This document shows positions 1 to 8,071 of a stretch of 64,000 bases of DNA, piece by piece. The first letter of the stretch is position 1. The number at the start of each line of letters is the position of its first letter. A program made the position numbers and the translations under genes. The DNA comes from Bacillus_AD sp047238185 (GTDB lineage: Bacteria; Bacillota; Bacilli; Bacillales; DSM-1321). The stretch spans positions 2,294,001-2,358,000 of the forward strand of contig NZ_JBDFMI010000001.1 in assembly GCF_047238185.1 (NCBI RefSeq), in the 5' to 3' direction. The notes below the pieces were generated by a model. The model made no database searches, had not been told where the DNA came from, and was given only the letters and a program-made list of their open reading frames with translations.

Positions 1-19
1 TATGCTTTCTTATGCCTCT

Positions 20-874
20 TTATTTACGTTGCTCTATAATCTTTTCTCTTGATTGCGTCAACAAATCGACGATTTCTTGATCCATCAACCGAAAGATGCC
101 CAAATACAAGGTATCGATTATATTCAATTGAGTCATTCTGGACGCTATGGTGCCAATTCTATGTTCTTCTTCAACATGTGGTGTACACAGCGTAATGTCG
201 CTTAGTTTCATCAGCGGTGATTTTTGTAAAGTTGTGATGCTAATAACAATGACATTCCGGCTTTTTGCATAGTTCGCCAGTTCAACTACTTCTTTTGTTT
301 TTCCGGATGTACTGATCAAGACAAGGACGTCTTTTTCCTTCATCATGGTTACAAGTGCAACTGTATAATGATAATCTGCTGAAGCAAGTGAATGGAATCC
401 AAGCTTCATTAATTTATACTGTGCATCGACGGCGGGAGGATAGGATCCCCCGACACCATAAAAAGCAATGGTTCCCGCTTCCATAATGGTTGAGACGGCT
501 TTTTCCAATTCCTTGCGGTCCAACGTATGCAATGTTTGCTCTATAGCAGATTTGTTGAAATAAGTGACCTTATGAAAAAGGCTGCTCGTTGTATCATTGC
601 TGTGGATCAATGAAAAATCATTGATATTGCCTTCATTTTTTGTCTGGTCTTTCGCTAACTGCACTTTCAATAATTTAAAGCTGCGGATACCTATGCTTTT
701 GCAAAATCTGACCACACTGGCTTCACTGGCATCCGCTTGCTGTGCCAGTTCCTTTGTTGTCATTGTCGGCACATATTCAGCATGGTCGATCACATAATCT
801 GCGACCTTCTTTTCTGCATCTGTCAGGGAAGAACGTTTATTTTTAATTTTTGAAACCAATAATAGTTCATTCAT
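20..874 (-). CDS. RpiR/MurR-family transcriptional regulator
   Basis: A 284-residue protein with an N-terminal RpiR-type helix-turn-helix (about residues 30-65, including TTKELAQQADASEASVVRFC) and a C-terminal SIS phosphosugar-binding domain (about 115-250, including YGVGGSY and ISTSGKTKEVVELA). Members of this family sense sugar phosphates or amino-sugar derivatives and control nearby catabolic genes. A longer frame opens with GTG at 892, but the GGGGGAGG ribosome site lies inside that extension and correctly precedes the ATG at 874, so I start there. It follows ylqH by 18 bases and so may be read from the same transcript. The target is unknown because the window ends 19 bases after the stop. 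The family call is firm; the ligand is not predictable. Confidence 0.9.
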   Translation of the reverse strand: MNELLLVSKIKNKRSSLTDAEKKVADYVIDHAEYVPTMTTKELAQQADASEASVVRFCKSIGIRSFKLLKVQLAKDQTKNEGNINDFSLIHSNDTTSSLFHKVTYFNKSAIEQTLHTLDRKELEKAVSTIMEAGTIAFYGVGGSYPPAVDAQYKLMKLGFHSLASADYHYTVALVTMMKEKDVLVLISTSGKTKEVVELANYAKSRNVIVISITTLQKSPLMKLSDITLCTPHVEEEHRIGTIASRMTQLNIIDTLYLGIFRLMDQEIVDLLTQSREKIIEQRK

Positions 875-892
875 CTTATGCGCCTCCCCCAC

Positions 893-1183
893 CTATTCTA
901 ATGGATGGGACTTCTTTTTGCCAGCTTCCTTGTCCAGCTTATAGATAAAAGCAAACACTTCCGCAACCGCTTCATACAATTCCGGGGGGATTGATTCATT
1001 GATATTCAGCTTTCCAAGCAGCTCAGCAAGCGTCGGGTCCTCCTGGATAGGAATATGGTTTTCTTTAGCGCGCTCCAGAATACTGTCTGCTATTTTCCCT
1101 TTCCCTTTTGCAATCAGTTTAGGCGACGCATCCTGATCGGAATCATACTTTAATGCAATGGCTTCTTTTCGTTTATCTGTCAT
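893..1183 (-). CDS. ylqH: FlhB C-terminal-like protein YlqH
   Basis: A 96-residue protein matching the cytoplasmic C-terminal domain of the flagellar export-switch protein FlhB (EscU/YscU family). The block EAIALKYD corresponds to the strand that follows the autocleavage site in FlhB, and the IPPELYEAVAEVFAFIYKLD end is typical of the family. The self-cleaving NPTH sequence and the membrane part of FlhB are absent, so it represents only the post-cleavage fragment. In B. subtilis ylqH occupies the same place. Its ATG overlaps the ylqG stop by four bases (ATGA), which indicates translational coupling. Function is uncertain: a partner or substitute for FlhB in type III export is possible, but nothing here proves it. 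Confidence 0.85.
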   Translation of the reverse strand: MTDKRKEAIALKYDSDQDASPKLIAKGKGKIADSILERAKENHIPIQEDPTLAELLGKLNINESIPPELYEAVAEVFAFIYKLDKEAGKKKSHPLE

Positions 1184-3186
1184 ATTCTAATATCCACTCC
1201 ATTATAGGATGGTTGCCCTTCTAACAATTTGCCGAGATCCACCTGGTCTTGTATAGAAAAATCATTGGCTGGCTCTTCAAAAGAAACTCCAGATACTTTA
1301 TAGCCTATTTCCTCTAATTTTTCTTTGCATATTTTCATATATGGGCTCGATATTTTCTTTAAAACATTCGCATGTTCATTTTTGATCTCGATTTTCATGA
1401 CTCTATTTTGCACAACCATATCTATGACCGTTTCGTTTAAATGCTCTAGGTCCAAATAGAAAAGTACCCTGCAAAAAGAGGGATCAATTTCTCCGTTCGA
1501 TGATTCCCTGCCGCTCCATTGCATGGAGACATCGCTCCGGAAATGCCCGAAAGAGAATGGAATCTGCATAAAGAAATGTTGAAGCGGTCCTGTTTGATTT
1601 GATAAGATTTGTTGCCCTGTTATTTTATTCAGTAATTGTTCAGCATGCTCCTTGACGGCAGGATTCTGGGTTTCAGCCAATACTTTCATAAGAAGAGGCT
1701 TTAGAGTCATTAACTCTTGTTCTTTTATGGCGGACCCTTTCTCAGTGTGCGCTAAGTAATGCTCAAAGCCTAAACCGAGCAAACGGATCGCCTGTTTGAT
1801 TTCATTGCCTATCAGCGCGGATGATGGCTGCTGAAGCTGTTGTCTCTCTGCATACAAAACTTTTGTGATTAATTGGCGGTCCCAATGGTTATAAACGTCT
1901 TCCATTGGGGAAACTTCTGATTTGGATAACAGGTTGATGATCTGTTGCTTTGGAAGCCGATATCCATTTTCCGCTCCAGCGCTTTTGGATAAAATCTGCA
2001 GGTTCTCTTTTGAACTCGATATTTCATTTACCGTTGATTGAATATAAAGAAGTAATTGCTTTGCGCTTGGTACAATGTTCATACTTGCCTGCATAGGTTG
2101 ATTCCCGGCGGCTGTTATTCGGGAGGATGTTGATTGGCGTGTCTGCTCTCCACTAGAGCGTACAACCGTATGTCCCGTATGACTGTTCATGTTCGTTTGT
2201 TCCCAAAGCTGTTTCAGACTCTTCCATAGCTTATATTCATCACTCGATTGGGGTGTATGTACTATTCGTTCATTGATTTTATTCCTAAGTTGGGAAACCA
2301 GTTCGATTTGTTTCTCCTGGATTCCTTCATTCTTGTTCAACTGTCCCAATAATAGGGCCGCTTCTTGGATGGAGGGATTTTTTACAATTCTCCCGCTCTT
2401 TGCCATATCAATCAGGGCATCCATGATAACGTCCTCTTGCCGGCTGTTTTTAGGGAACATACCAATGTTTTGCAGAATCCTGAAAAGGTGGTCCTTTAAT
2501 TCTCCCTTTGATGCAAGCCATGTCGAATACAGCTTTTTCAGTCCTCTTTCCGCCACTTTATCTGCCGGGGATTCCATCATATATGATAAGACACCTTTGA
2601 GGTTCTGCTCTGCCTCATTCTCTGGCATCTCCAGTGCGTGCATAAGTGTTTGGATGGATGTATGCATCGGCATCTTTTCCTCTAAAGAAAACAACGCTTT
2701 AAAGATTGATTCATTCATAGGCAGATTCAGCGAATGCATCGTCTTTAGTACATTCAGTACCTGATTCGATTTTTCCGGCATCGAGAGGAACTGTAATGCT
2801 TGCGAAAACTCTTCCTTCGTGACAGGCATCTGGTTTTTTACAAAAAACTGGGCAAGCAACATACTCTCCTTCGACGAATGGATTGATAGATGCTGCAATA
2901 ATTGAATGGCCATGTCCTTGATGCTCTGGCTGCCGCCATTCCCTGGCAACACTTTTAACGCCGTGGTGTCACCAGTTTGCTGAACCTGGAACCAATATCT
3001 TTCACCGACGGCGATCGGGGCATCCAGCATCGCCGTATATTTATTTGCGCCTATAGAAATTTCAGCTGTCTGATTGCTATAGATTTTATTAATTTTTGCA
3101 TAAACCATCTGTCCGTCCCTTAAAGCCGGCGTTTGCTCTGGGCCTGTCTGTGGCGGCAGGCTTTGGCCAATATTCATTGTTTGCAT
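1180..3186 (-). CDS. ylqG: YlqG, large protein with FliK-like C-terminus
   Basis: A 668-residue soluble protein, rich in Gln, Ser and Met, with no signal peptide or membrane segment. The N-terminal 100 residues look like a small beta-rich domain (MVYAKINKIYSNQTAEISIG). The middle is helical. The C-terminal 130 residues (FYLDLEHLNETVIDMVVQNRVMKIEI and the terminal VDIRI) resemble the C-terminal domain of flagellar hook-length control proteins of the FliK type. It occupies the ylqG locus of B. subtilis and is coupled to the FlhB-like ylqH, which supports an export-related role. Two starts are possible, at 3186 and four codons later at 3177; an AGG-type ribosome site fits either. Function has not been assigned to my knowledge. 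Confidence 0.75.
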   Translation of the reverse strand: MQTMNIGQSLPPQTGPEQTPALRDGQMVYAKINKIYSNQTAEISIGANKYTAMLDAPIAVGERYWFQVQQTGDTTALKVLPGNGGSQSIKDMAIQLLQHLSIHSSKESMLLAQFFVKNQMPVTKEEFSQALQFLSMPEKSNQVLNVLKTMHSLNLPMNESIFKALFSLEEKMPMHTSIQTLMHALEMPENEAEQNLKGVLSYMMESPADKVAERGLKKLYSTWLASKGELKDHLFRILQNIGMFPKNSRQEDVIMDALIDMAKSGRIVKNPSIQEAALLLGQLNKNEGIQEKQIELVSQLRNKINERIVHTPQSSDEYKLWKSLKQLWEQTNMNSHTGHTVVRSSGEQTRQSTSSRITAAGNQPMQASMNIVPSAKQLLLYIQSTVNEISSSKENLQILSKSAGAENGYRLPKQQIINLLSKSEVSPMEDVYNHWDRQLITKVLYAERQQLQQPSSALIGNEIKQAIRLLGLGFEHYLAHTEKGSAIKEQELMTLKPLLMKVLAETQNPAVKEHAEQLLNKITGQQILSNQTGPLQHFFMQIPFSFGHFRSDVSMQWSGRESSNGEIDPSFCRVLFYLDLEHLNETVIDMVVQNRVMKIEIKNEHANVLKKISSPYMKICKEKLEEIGYKVSGVSFEEPANDFSIQDQVDLGKLLEGQPSYNGVDIRI

Positions 3187-3228
3187 CCTATCACATCCTA
3201 CTCATATGAATGAACCCGCCTCAGACAC

Positions 3229-4023
3229 TTATCTTTCCTGCCTGCGCAAAGCTCCCACTATATCTTTTACTGGAGCAAAGCTCTTCCTGTGGATTGGCGT
3301 AATGCCAAATTGGTCCAAAGCCGAAAGGTGCTCCTTCGTTCCATATCCCATATTATTCCGAAATCCATATTCTGGATAAGTCGTATCATATTCGCACATT
3401 AGATGGTCTCTTGTTACTTTGGCAATAATTGATGCTGCTGAAATGGAAACACTTTTCGCATCCCCTTTAATGATGGATTCCTGAGGCAATCCAACGGGTA
3501 ATTTCATAGCATCAATCAATAAGTAATCTGGTGTATGTTTCAGCCCATTTATTGCTTCAAGCATTGCTTTTTTGGAGGCTTCATATATGTTGATTTCATC
3601 AATCACACCGCTTTCGATAATGCCGATTCCGATATCCGCACCAGAATCGATGATATGTCCATAATAAAGCTCTCTGTTTTTTTCCGTAATTTTTTTTGAA
3701 TCATCCAAGCCTAAAAGGACAAAATCCTCCGGCAATACGACAGCAGCAGCCACAACCGGCCCGGCCAATGGACCCCTTCCCACTTCATCTATTCCTGCAA
3801 TGGCCTGAAAGCCTTTTGTACGGCCATCTCTTTCATACCGGTTCATTTCGGTCCATTTTGATTGAAGAAGTTGTTTTTTCTGTTGTTTTTTCCTCCATTG
3901 TTCCAATGCCTTCTGGACGCCCTTCCGTTCATCCTTTTTGCATAGTTCAATAAAAGGGTCATCAGAATGGTCGATTTCCCTTAATAGAGCTTGAATCTCT
4001 TGGATACTCTGAGGTTTATTCAT
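3229..4023 (-). CDS. rnhB: Ribonuclease HII
   Basis: A 264-residue cytoplasmic endonuclease that cuts RNA in RNA-DNA hybrids and removes single ribonucleotides from DNA. The catalytic block GIDEVGRGPLAGPVVAAAVV (about residues 77-96) holds the first Asp-Glu pair. DDSKKI and LLIDAMKLP (the next Asp), and SIIAKVTRDHLM follow in the family order. The N-terminal 70 residues form the extension seen in Bacillus RNase HII. A frame from GTG 4035 exists, but the ATG at 4023 gives the N-terminus MNKPQSIQEI that resembles relatives. It lies downstream of rbgA as in B. subtilis, with a hairpin at the rbgA stop between them. Confidence 0.97.
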   Translation of the reverse strand: MNKPQSIQEIQALLREIDHSDDPFIELCKKDERKGVQKALEQWRKKQQKKQLLQSKWTEMNRYERDGRTKGFQAIAGIDEVGRGPLAGPVVAAAVVLPEDFVLLGLDDSKKITEKNRELYYGHIIDSGADIGIGIIESGVIDEINIYEASKKAMLEAINGLKHTPDYLLIDAMKLPVGLPQESIIKGDAKSVSISAASIIAKVTRDHLMCEYDTTYPEYGFRNNMGYGTKEHLSALDQFGITPIHRKSFAPVKDIVGALRRQER

Positions 4024-4066
4024 AAGCCTGTTCACTTCCTATTATTTTTTATATCGGCACACCCGC

Positions 4067-4096
4067 AAAAAAATAAAGCTCCCGGGTAAGGGAGCT
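4067..4096 (-). terminator. Hairpin at the rbgA stop codon
   Basis: On the minus strand AGCTCCC, a six-base loop and GGGAGCT are followed by TTATTTTTTT. The stem begins at the rbgA stop codon (4096). It probably attenuates rather than ends transcription, since rnhB follows 53 bases later with no strong promoter that I can see between them. Confidence 0.75.
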
Positions 4097-4959
4097 TATT
4101 CTTCTTCTTGTTCTGGCGGGGGCATTTCCAGTGTAATTCTTCCTAATCTAACTGATCTCAGCTCACGGATAATCAATTCTGCCGTTTTATCATAGTCAAT
4201 TATACCGCCGCCTGCAAGGACGCCGCGATTCTTTCCGATTGCATCGAATAACTCGACAATGTCCTCCGGAATTTCAGTCAGCTGAAAACGCTCTTCAAGC
4301 GTGCCAGGATAGTTCTCCTGCAGGAAGCGCAATACATAAATGGCTAATTCCTGCTGATTTAAGAGTGTATCTTTAATAGCCCCGGTCACAGCAAGGCGTT
4401 TTCCAATTTCCTGGTCTTCAAATTTTGGCCAAAGAATACCTGGAGTATCTAACAGCTCCAACTCCTTGCCCACTTTGATCCATTGCTGTGCCTTAGTGAC
4501 ACCAGGCATGTTCCCTGTTTTAGCGATGTTCTTTTTGGCAAGCCTATTGATAAAAGTAGATTTGCCGACATTTGGTATTCCGACAATCATTGCGCGGATT
4601 GCTCTCGGCTTAACCCCTTTTGCTTTCAGGCGGTCAAGCTTTTCTTTCAGTATCGTCTTTGATACAGTCGTTATTTGCGATAAGCCGCTGCCTTCCTGCG
4701 AATTAATAGCAAGTGCGGTGATGCCCCTGCTTTTAAAATAATCAAGCCATTGGGACGTCTTATGCGGATCAGCCATATCGGCTTTGTTCAATAGGACCAA
4801 ACGGGGTTTATGCTGAATGATCTCATCAATCATTGGATTTCGTGAAGATAGCGGCAATCTTGCATCCACTAATTCATACATAATATCCACTAGTTTTAAC
4901 TTCTCTGTAACTTCTCTTCTAGCCTTGGCCATATGGCCTGGAAACCATTGAATAGTCAC
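4096..4959 (-). CDS. rbgA: Ribosome biogenesis GTPase RbgA (YlqF)
   Basis: A 287-residue circularly permuted GTPase needed for late assembly of the 50S ribosomal subunit. Permutation is visible: the G4 motif NKAD (about residue 58) precedes the P-loop GIPNVGKST (about 127) and the G3 motif DTPG (about 172). The N-terminus WFPGHMAKARRE and the C-terminal helical domain are typical of RbgA. The start is GTG at 4959, preceded by AAAGGTGG at good spacing, and gives MTIQWFPGHM as in relatives. It follows lepB by 15 bases and so probably shares its transcript. Confidence 0.97.
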   Translation of the reverse strand: MTIQWFPGHMAKARREVTEKLKLVDIMYELVDARLPLSSRNPMIDEIIQHKPRLVLLNKADMADPHKTSQWLDYFKSRGITALAINSQEGSGLSQITTVSKTILKEKLDRLKAKGVKPRAIRAMIVGIPNVGKSTFINRLAKKNIAKTGNMPGVTKAQQWIKVGKELELLDTPGILWPKFEDQEIGKRLAVTGAIKDTLLNQQELAIYVLRFLQENYPGTLEERFQLTEIPEDIVELFDAIGKNRGVLAGGGIIDYDKTAELIIRELRSVRLGRITLEMPPPEQEEE

Positions 4960-4974
4960 TGGTATCCACCTTTC

Positions 4975-5526
4975 TTATTTAACGATTCTCATATCCTTGA
5001 TCGGCCAGTAAACAACGCTAGTCTTCCCGACTACATCATCCATAGAAACAAAGCCGATCTGTCTTGAGTCTTTTGAATTTCTTCTGTTATCTCCCATTAC
5101 AAATAAATGGCCTTCCGGCACCTTTTGCACGCCTCTATTTTCAAGAAGCGTAAAATTTTCAGTCAAAGGTCCGCCAATCACCTGTTTTTTATACTCATCC
5201 AAATATGGTTCTTTATACGCTTTCCCATTGACATACAATACATCGTCCTTATATTCAATCGTATCGCCCGGTAAGCCAATTACGCGCTTAATATAATCTT
5301 TCTTTTCAGGAGCATGGAATACGATGATATCGAAACGGTCTGGTTCCCCGATTTTATACGATATTTTATTGACGATCATTCTGTCTTTATCATGTAAGGT
5401 TGGCATCATCGAATATCCATCCACTACAATTGGGGCCAGAAGGAAAAAACGAATGATGGCAGCCAATGCTATGGCAATCAACAGCGCTTTTGTCCATTCC
5501 CATGTTTCATTCTTCTTTTTTGCCAT
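4975..5526 (-). CDS. lepB: Type I signal peptidase
   Basis: A 183-residue membrane protease that removes signal peptides from secreted proteins on the outer face of the membrane. One N-terminal membrane segment (about residues 12-33, ALLIAIALAAIIRFFLLAPI) precedes the catalytic serine in the SMMPTL box (about 39) and the catalytic lysine in YIKRVIGLPGD (about 79). The GDNRRNSKDSR box lies near 147. This is the single-membrane-segment form of Gram-positives. B. subtilis, as I recall, lacks a peptidase gene at this spot; several other Bacillaceae carry one between rplS and rbgA. It has its own promoter at 5590-5618, and ATG 5526 is preceded by GGTG. Confidence 0.96.
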   Translation of the reverse strand: MAKKKNETWEWTKALLIAIALAAIIRFFLLAPIVVDGYSMMPTLHDKDRMIVNKISYKIGEPDRFDIIVFHAPEKKDYIKRVIGLPGDTIEYKDDVLYVNGKAYKEPYLDEYKKQVIGGPLTENFTLLENRGVQKVPEGHLFVMGDNRRNSKDSRQIGFVSMDDVVGKTSVVYWPIKDMRIVK

Positions 5527-5589
5527 TACTTTTCACCAGCCAGTGCAGATATTTTAAACTGTGAACACAAATGTGTACAGCTATCATCA

Positions 5590-5618
5590 AGTATAAGGAG
5601 GCTGATATCGCCCGTCAA
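5590..5618 (-). promoter_or_regulatory. SigA-type promoter of lepB-rbgA
   Basis: Minus-strand boxes TTGACG (5613-5618) and TATACT (5590-5595) are separated by 17 bases. Predicted transcripts begin near 5583, giving a leader of about 55 bases before lepB. It lies downstream of the rplS terminator, so lepB starts a new transcription unit. Confidence 0.7.
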
Positions 5619-5699
5619 TCAAACACAGCCTGCCGAAAAAATCTATGTATTGCATTATAATTGGGCTTTGCGCTAGCCGGCAAGCCATTATGACTTAGT

Positions 5700-5733
5700 A
5701 AAAAAAGAGCTTGAAATATCAAGCTCTTTTTTC
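5700..5733 (-). terminator. Intrinsic terminator of rplS
   Basis: A nine-base perfect stem AGAGCTTGA/TCAAGCTCT with a four-base loop (5706-5727) is flanked by a T run on both strands. It lies 53 bases after the rplS stop and ends the trmD-rplS transcript on the minus strand. The symmetric sequence would also work on the plus strand. Confidence 0.9.
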
Positions 5734-5785
5734 ATGCATTCATTGTATTTCCATTTATGTCAGCTAGGCTGCCAGTTTTGGAAAA

Positions 5786-6130
5786 TTAGCGGATCTCTTT
5801 AATACGAGCTGCTTTACCGCGAAGGCTGCGTAGGTAGTAAAGTTTCGCACGACGTACTTTACCGCGACGAACTACTTCAAGGTTAGCGATTTTTGGTGTG
5901 TGTACAGGGAATGTACGCTCAACGCCAACACCGTAAGAAATCTTACGAACTGTGAAAGTTTCGCTAATTCCGCCACCGCGACGCTTAATTACAACACCTT
6001 CAAAGATCTGGATACGCTCACGAGTTCCCTCTACAACCTTAACGTGTACACGTACTGTGTCACCAGGGCGGAAAGATGGAAGATCTGTGCGTAATTGTTC
6101 TTTAGTAATTTCGTGAATTAATTGTTGCAT
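5786..6130 (-). CDS. rplS: 50S ribosomal protein L19
   Basis: A 114-residue ribosomal protein located at the interface of the two subunits. The sequence is nearly invariant across Bacillaceae: RTDLPSFRPGDTVRVHVKVV near the start, RIQIFEGVVIKRRGGGISETF in the middle and RRAKLYYLRSLRGKAARIKE at the end. A frame can be opened three codons earlier at a TTG (6139), but the AGGAGGAG ribosome site directly abuts that codon, whereas it stands nine bases from the ATG at 6130, giving MQQLIHEITKEQ as in relatives. It has its own promoter and a structured leader. Confidence 0.98.
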   Translation of the reverse strand: MQQLIHEITKEQLRTDLPSFRPGDTVRVHVKVVEGTRERIQIFEGVVIKRRGGGISETFTVRKISYGVGVERTFPVHTPKIANLEVVRRGKVRRAKLYYLRSLRGKAARIKEIR

Positions 6131-6228
6131 CTTTTTCAACTCCTCCTACGGATGCTCTTGCAAGTCCAATTGCCCACAGCGGAACATCGTTATCAGTGAC
6201 AAGGAATATTACTTTCCAAGCCACGAGA
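6131..6228 (-). ncRNA. L19 ribosomal-protein leader (5' UTR of rplS)
   Basis: The roughly 95-base leader between the predicted rplS start of transcription and its ATG contains CTTGTCACTGATAACGATG, then TTCCGCTGTGG, and later TTGCAAGAGCATCCG just before the ribosome site. GATG pairs with CATC and CAA with TTG to form a compact hairpin next to the Shine-Dalgarno sequence. It resembles my memory of the L19 leader of Firmicutes, thought to give autogenous control. The family match is from memory and not computed. Confidence 0.6.
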
Positions 6229-6231
6229 TTT

Positions 6232-6260
6232 ATAATACCATACATGCATTTGTTATGCAA
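6232..6260 (-). promoter_or_regulatory. SigA-type promoter of rplS
   Basis: Minus-strand TTGCAT (6255-6260), 17 bases, then TATTAT (6232-6237) preceded by TGG, an extended -10 element. It sits directly after the trmD stop, so L19 can be made independently of the upstream rimM-trmD message. Confidence 0.6.
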
Positions 6261-6263
6261 TAC

Positions 6264-7001
6264 TCACTTATTATTTTTAATATCTTCCAGCCATTTTTTC
6301 TCTTGTTCATTTAATGTATGGCTGTCTAATAGGTCAGGGCGCCGGTTCCACGTTCTGCGCAGGCTTTCTTTCATGCGCCATTCGTCTATCAACTTGTGAT
6401 TCCCTGACATGAGCGCTTCCGGCACTTTCATGCCTCTGAAATCATACGGACGCGTATAATGCGGATGCTCCAGTAAACCGGAAGAATACGAATCAAGAAC
6501 CGGAGAATCTTCATTGCCCAGGACGCCTGGAAGCAAACGCACAACACTGTCGATAATCACCATAGCTCCAAGCTCTCCGCCAGTCAGCACATAATCGCCC
6601 AAAGAAATTTCATCTGTCACTACATGCTCCCGGATCCGTTCATCATACCCTTCATAATGGCCGCAAATAAAAATCAAATGCTCTTCTTTTGCGAGCTCTT
6701 CCGCTTTTTTCTGGTCATATCGCTCTCCCTGTGGGCATAGCAAGATAACTCTCGGCTTCGCGGCCTCGCTCTTTTCTCTGGCATGGGCGACTGCATCAAA
6801 TATAGGCTGAGCTTTCAAAACCATGCCTGCCCCGCCTCCATAAGGATAATCGTCCACCGTATGATGCTTATTATCCGAGAAGTCCCTGAAGTTGATGACA
6901 TTATAAGAGGCTGATCCTTTTTCTTCTGCTTTTTTCAGAATGGAGGAACCGAAAACACCAGTAAACATTTCCGGAAACAACGATAAGACATCGATTTTCA
7001 T
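6264..7001 (-). CDS. trmD: tRNA (guanine37-N1)-methyltransferase
   Basis: A 245-residue SPOUT-class enzyme that methylates G37 next to the anticodon using S-adenosylmethionine, preventing frameshifting. The N-terminus MKIDVLSLFPEMF, the DDYPYGGGAGMVLK block (about 50-65), the knot region ICGHYEGYDERI and DEISLGDYVLTGGELGAM, and the late HPHYTRP motif are all present in order. Length matches the family. Its ATG overlaps the rimM TGA by four bases, the usual rimM-trmD coupling. Confidence 0.98.
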   Translation of the reverse strand: MKIDVLSLFPEMFTGVFGSSILKKAEEKGSASYNVINFRDFSDNKHHTVDDYPYGGGAGMVLKAQPIFDAVAHAREKSEAAKPRVILLCPQGERYDQKKAEELAKEEHLIFICGHYEGYDERIREHVVTDEISLGDYVLTGGELGAMVIIDSVVRLLPGVLGNEDSPVLDSYSSGLLEHPHYTRPYDFRGMKVPEALMSGNHKLIDEWRMKESLRRTWNRRPDLLDSHTLNEQEKKWLEDIKNNK

Positions 7002-7516
7002 GATAATAATCCTTCCATGGGCTCAATGGTAATGAGCTTGCCTTCAATATCAATCTTTTTAACGATCTCTTCAATGTAAGGAATCAATACATCCTTGCCC
7101 TTTTTTCCTTTGATTACCCATACATCATTCGCACCTGGGGTTAGTATTTCATATATAGTCCCGATTTCTTCCCCTTCGACTGTTACAACCTTACAGCCGA
7201 TAATTTCGTGGAAATAATATTCATCCTTCCCCAATTCGGAAAGGAAAGATTCAGGGACTTTAAGAAGGCTCTCTTTGAACTGGACAACATGATCCATATT
7301 ATAGTACCCCTCGAAGGATAGCAGATCAAAATTCTTATGTTTTCTATGGGAAGCTACAATTAATTTCAGGGGTTTTGGCTGACCCTCTTTGAACAGAAAT
7401 AAAGCGTTGCCGACTTTATATCTTTCATCAGCAAAATCTGTTTGTGAAATAACTCTCACTTCACCTTTTAAACCATGTGTATTTACTATTTTGCCTACAT
7501 TAAACCATTTTTCCAC
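6998..7516 (-). CDS. rimM: 16S rRNA processing protein RimM
   Basis: A 172-residue assembly factor for the head of the 30S subunit that binds S19. The N-terminal RimM barrel begins FNVGKIVNTHGLKGEVRV, and the C-terminal PRC-barrel contains VWVIKGKKGKDVLIPYIEEIV. The start is GTG at 7516 with AGAGGTG upstream. It lies between ylqD and trmD as in B. subtilis. Confidence 0.97.
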   Translation of the reverse strand: MEKWFNVGKIVNTHGLKGEVRVISQTDFADERYKVGNALFLFKEGQPKPLKLIVASHRKHKNFDLLSFEGYYNMDHVVQFKESLLKVPESFLSELGKDEYYFHEIIGCKVVTVEGEEIGTIYEILTPGANDVWVIKGKKGKDVLIPYIEEIVKKIDIEGKLITIEPMEGLLS

Positions 7517-7527
7517 TTTTCACACCT

Positions 7528-7914
7528 CTACCGGATTTCTGTCACTTTTCCATCTGTGACGATAATGGTTCGAGCTTTGGTCAACTCTTCCCAATCACTG
7601 CCTATTTCCACGTCCACAAGCGCTTCTACTTCCCGCTCCTTCAATTCGCTGCCGATGGGAAGAATATCAAGCTGCTCCACCTTATATTCGAGCAATTTGA
7701 TTTTTTCATTACGATTGGAGATTTCTTTTTCAAAATGGATTTTCAAACTCATCGGCTGCACTTTTTTCGTTTTTTCGAACTTTTTCATTTCGAATTTCAA
7801 TTGATCGATTTCTTTTTGCAATTGCGCACGTTGATTATCATATTTATTGAGGAGTTGATTCTTGCTGTTTTCAGTTAAAACTTGGTTGACAGTGATCGTT
7901 TGCAGAATCCTCAT
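7528..7914 (-). CDS. ylqD: YlqD family protein
   Basis: A 128-residue soluble protein with a strongly charged coiled coil in the middle (about residues 20-80, KNQLLNKYDNQRAQLQKEID onward) and a small C-terminal beta-rich segment ending IIVTDGKVTEIR. It occupies the ylqD position before rimM in the B. subtilis order. There is no catalytic motif and I do not know its function; the company of ribosome-maturation genes is the only hint. The ATG is preceded by AGGAGGGG. Confidence 0.85.
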   Translation of the reverse strand: MRILQTITVNQVLTENSKNQLLNKYDNQRAQLQKEIDQLKFEMKKFEKTKKVQPMSLKIHFEKEISNRNEKIKLLEYKVEQLDILPIGSELKEREVEALVDVEIGSDWEELTKARTIIVTDGKVTEIR

Positions 7915-8044
7915 GTTTGCCCCTCCTGACCCTATTCCATTTTTTCGAAACGTATGTATGAAAAATTCTTTTCCAACCAGGCACCGAATTGTTTAGACAG
8001 CATCAGTACCCATTATCTATTTGTATTCTTATTATTTTATCATA

Positions 8045-8071
8045 CCAAAAAAGGAGGGGATTAGCCCTCCT
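8045..8071 (-). terminator. Hairpin at the khpA stop codon
   Basis: Minus-strand AGGAGGG, a short loop and CCCCTCCT are followed by six T. The stem starts at the khpA stop codon (8070), so this is likely the 3' end of the ffh-rpsP-khpA message, with some read-through into ylqD. Confidence 0.8.

Noticed and set aside
2189..2764. 191-residue plus-strand open frame
   Set aside because: Lies wholly antisense inside ylqG, low-complexity Ser/Cys/Phe-rich translation, no ribosome site; a shadow frame.
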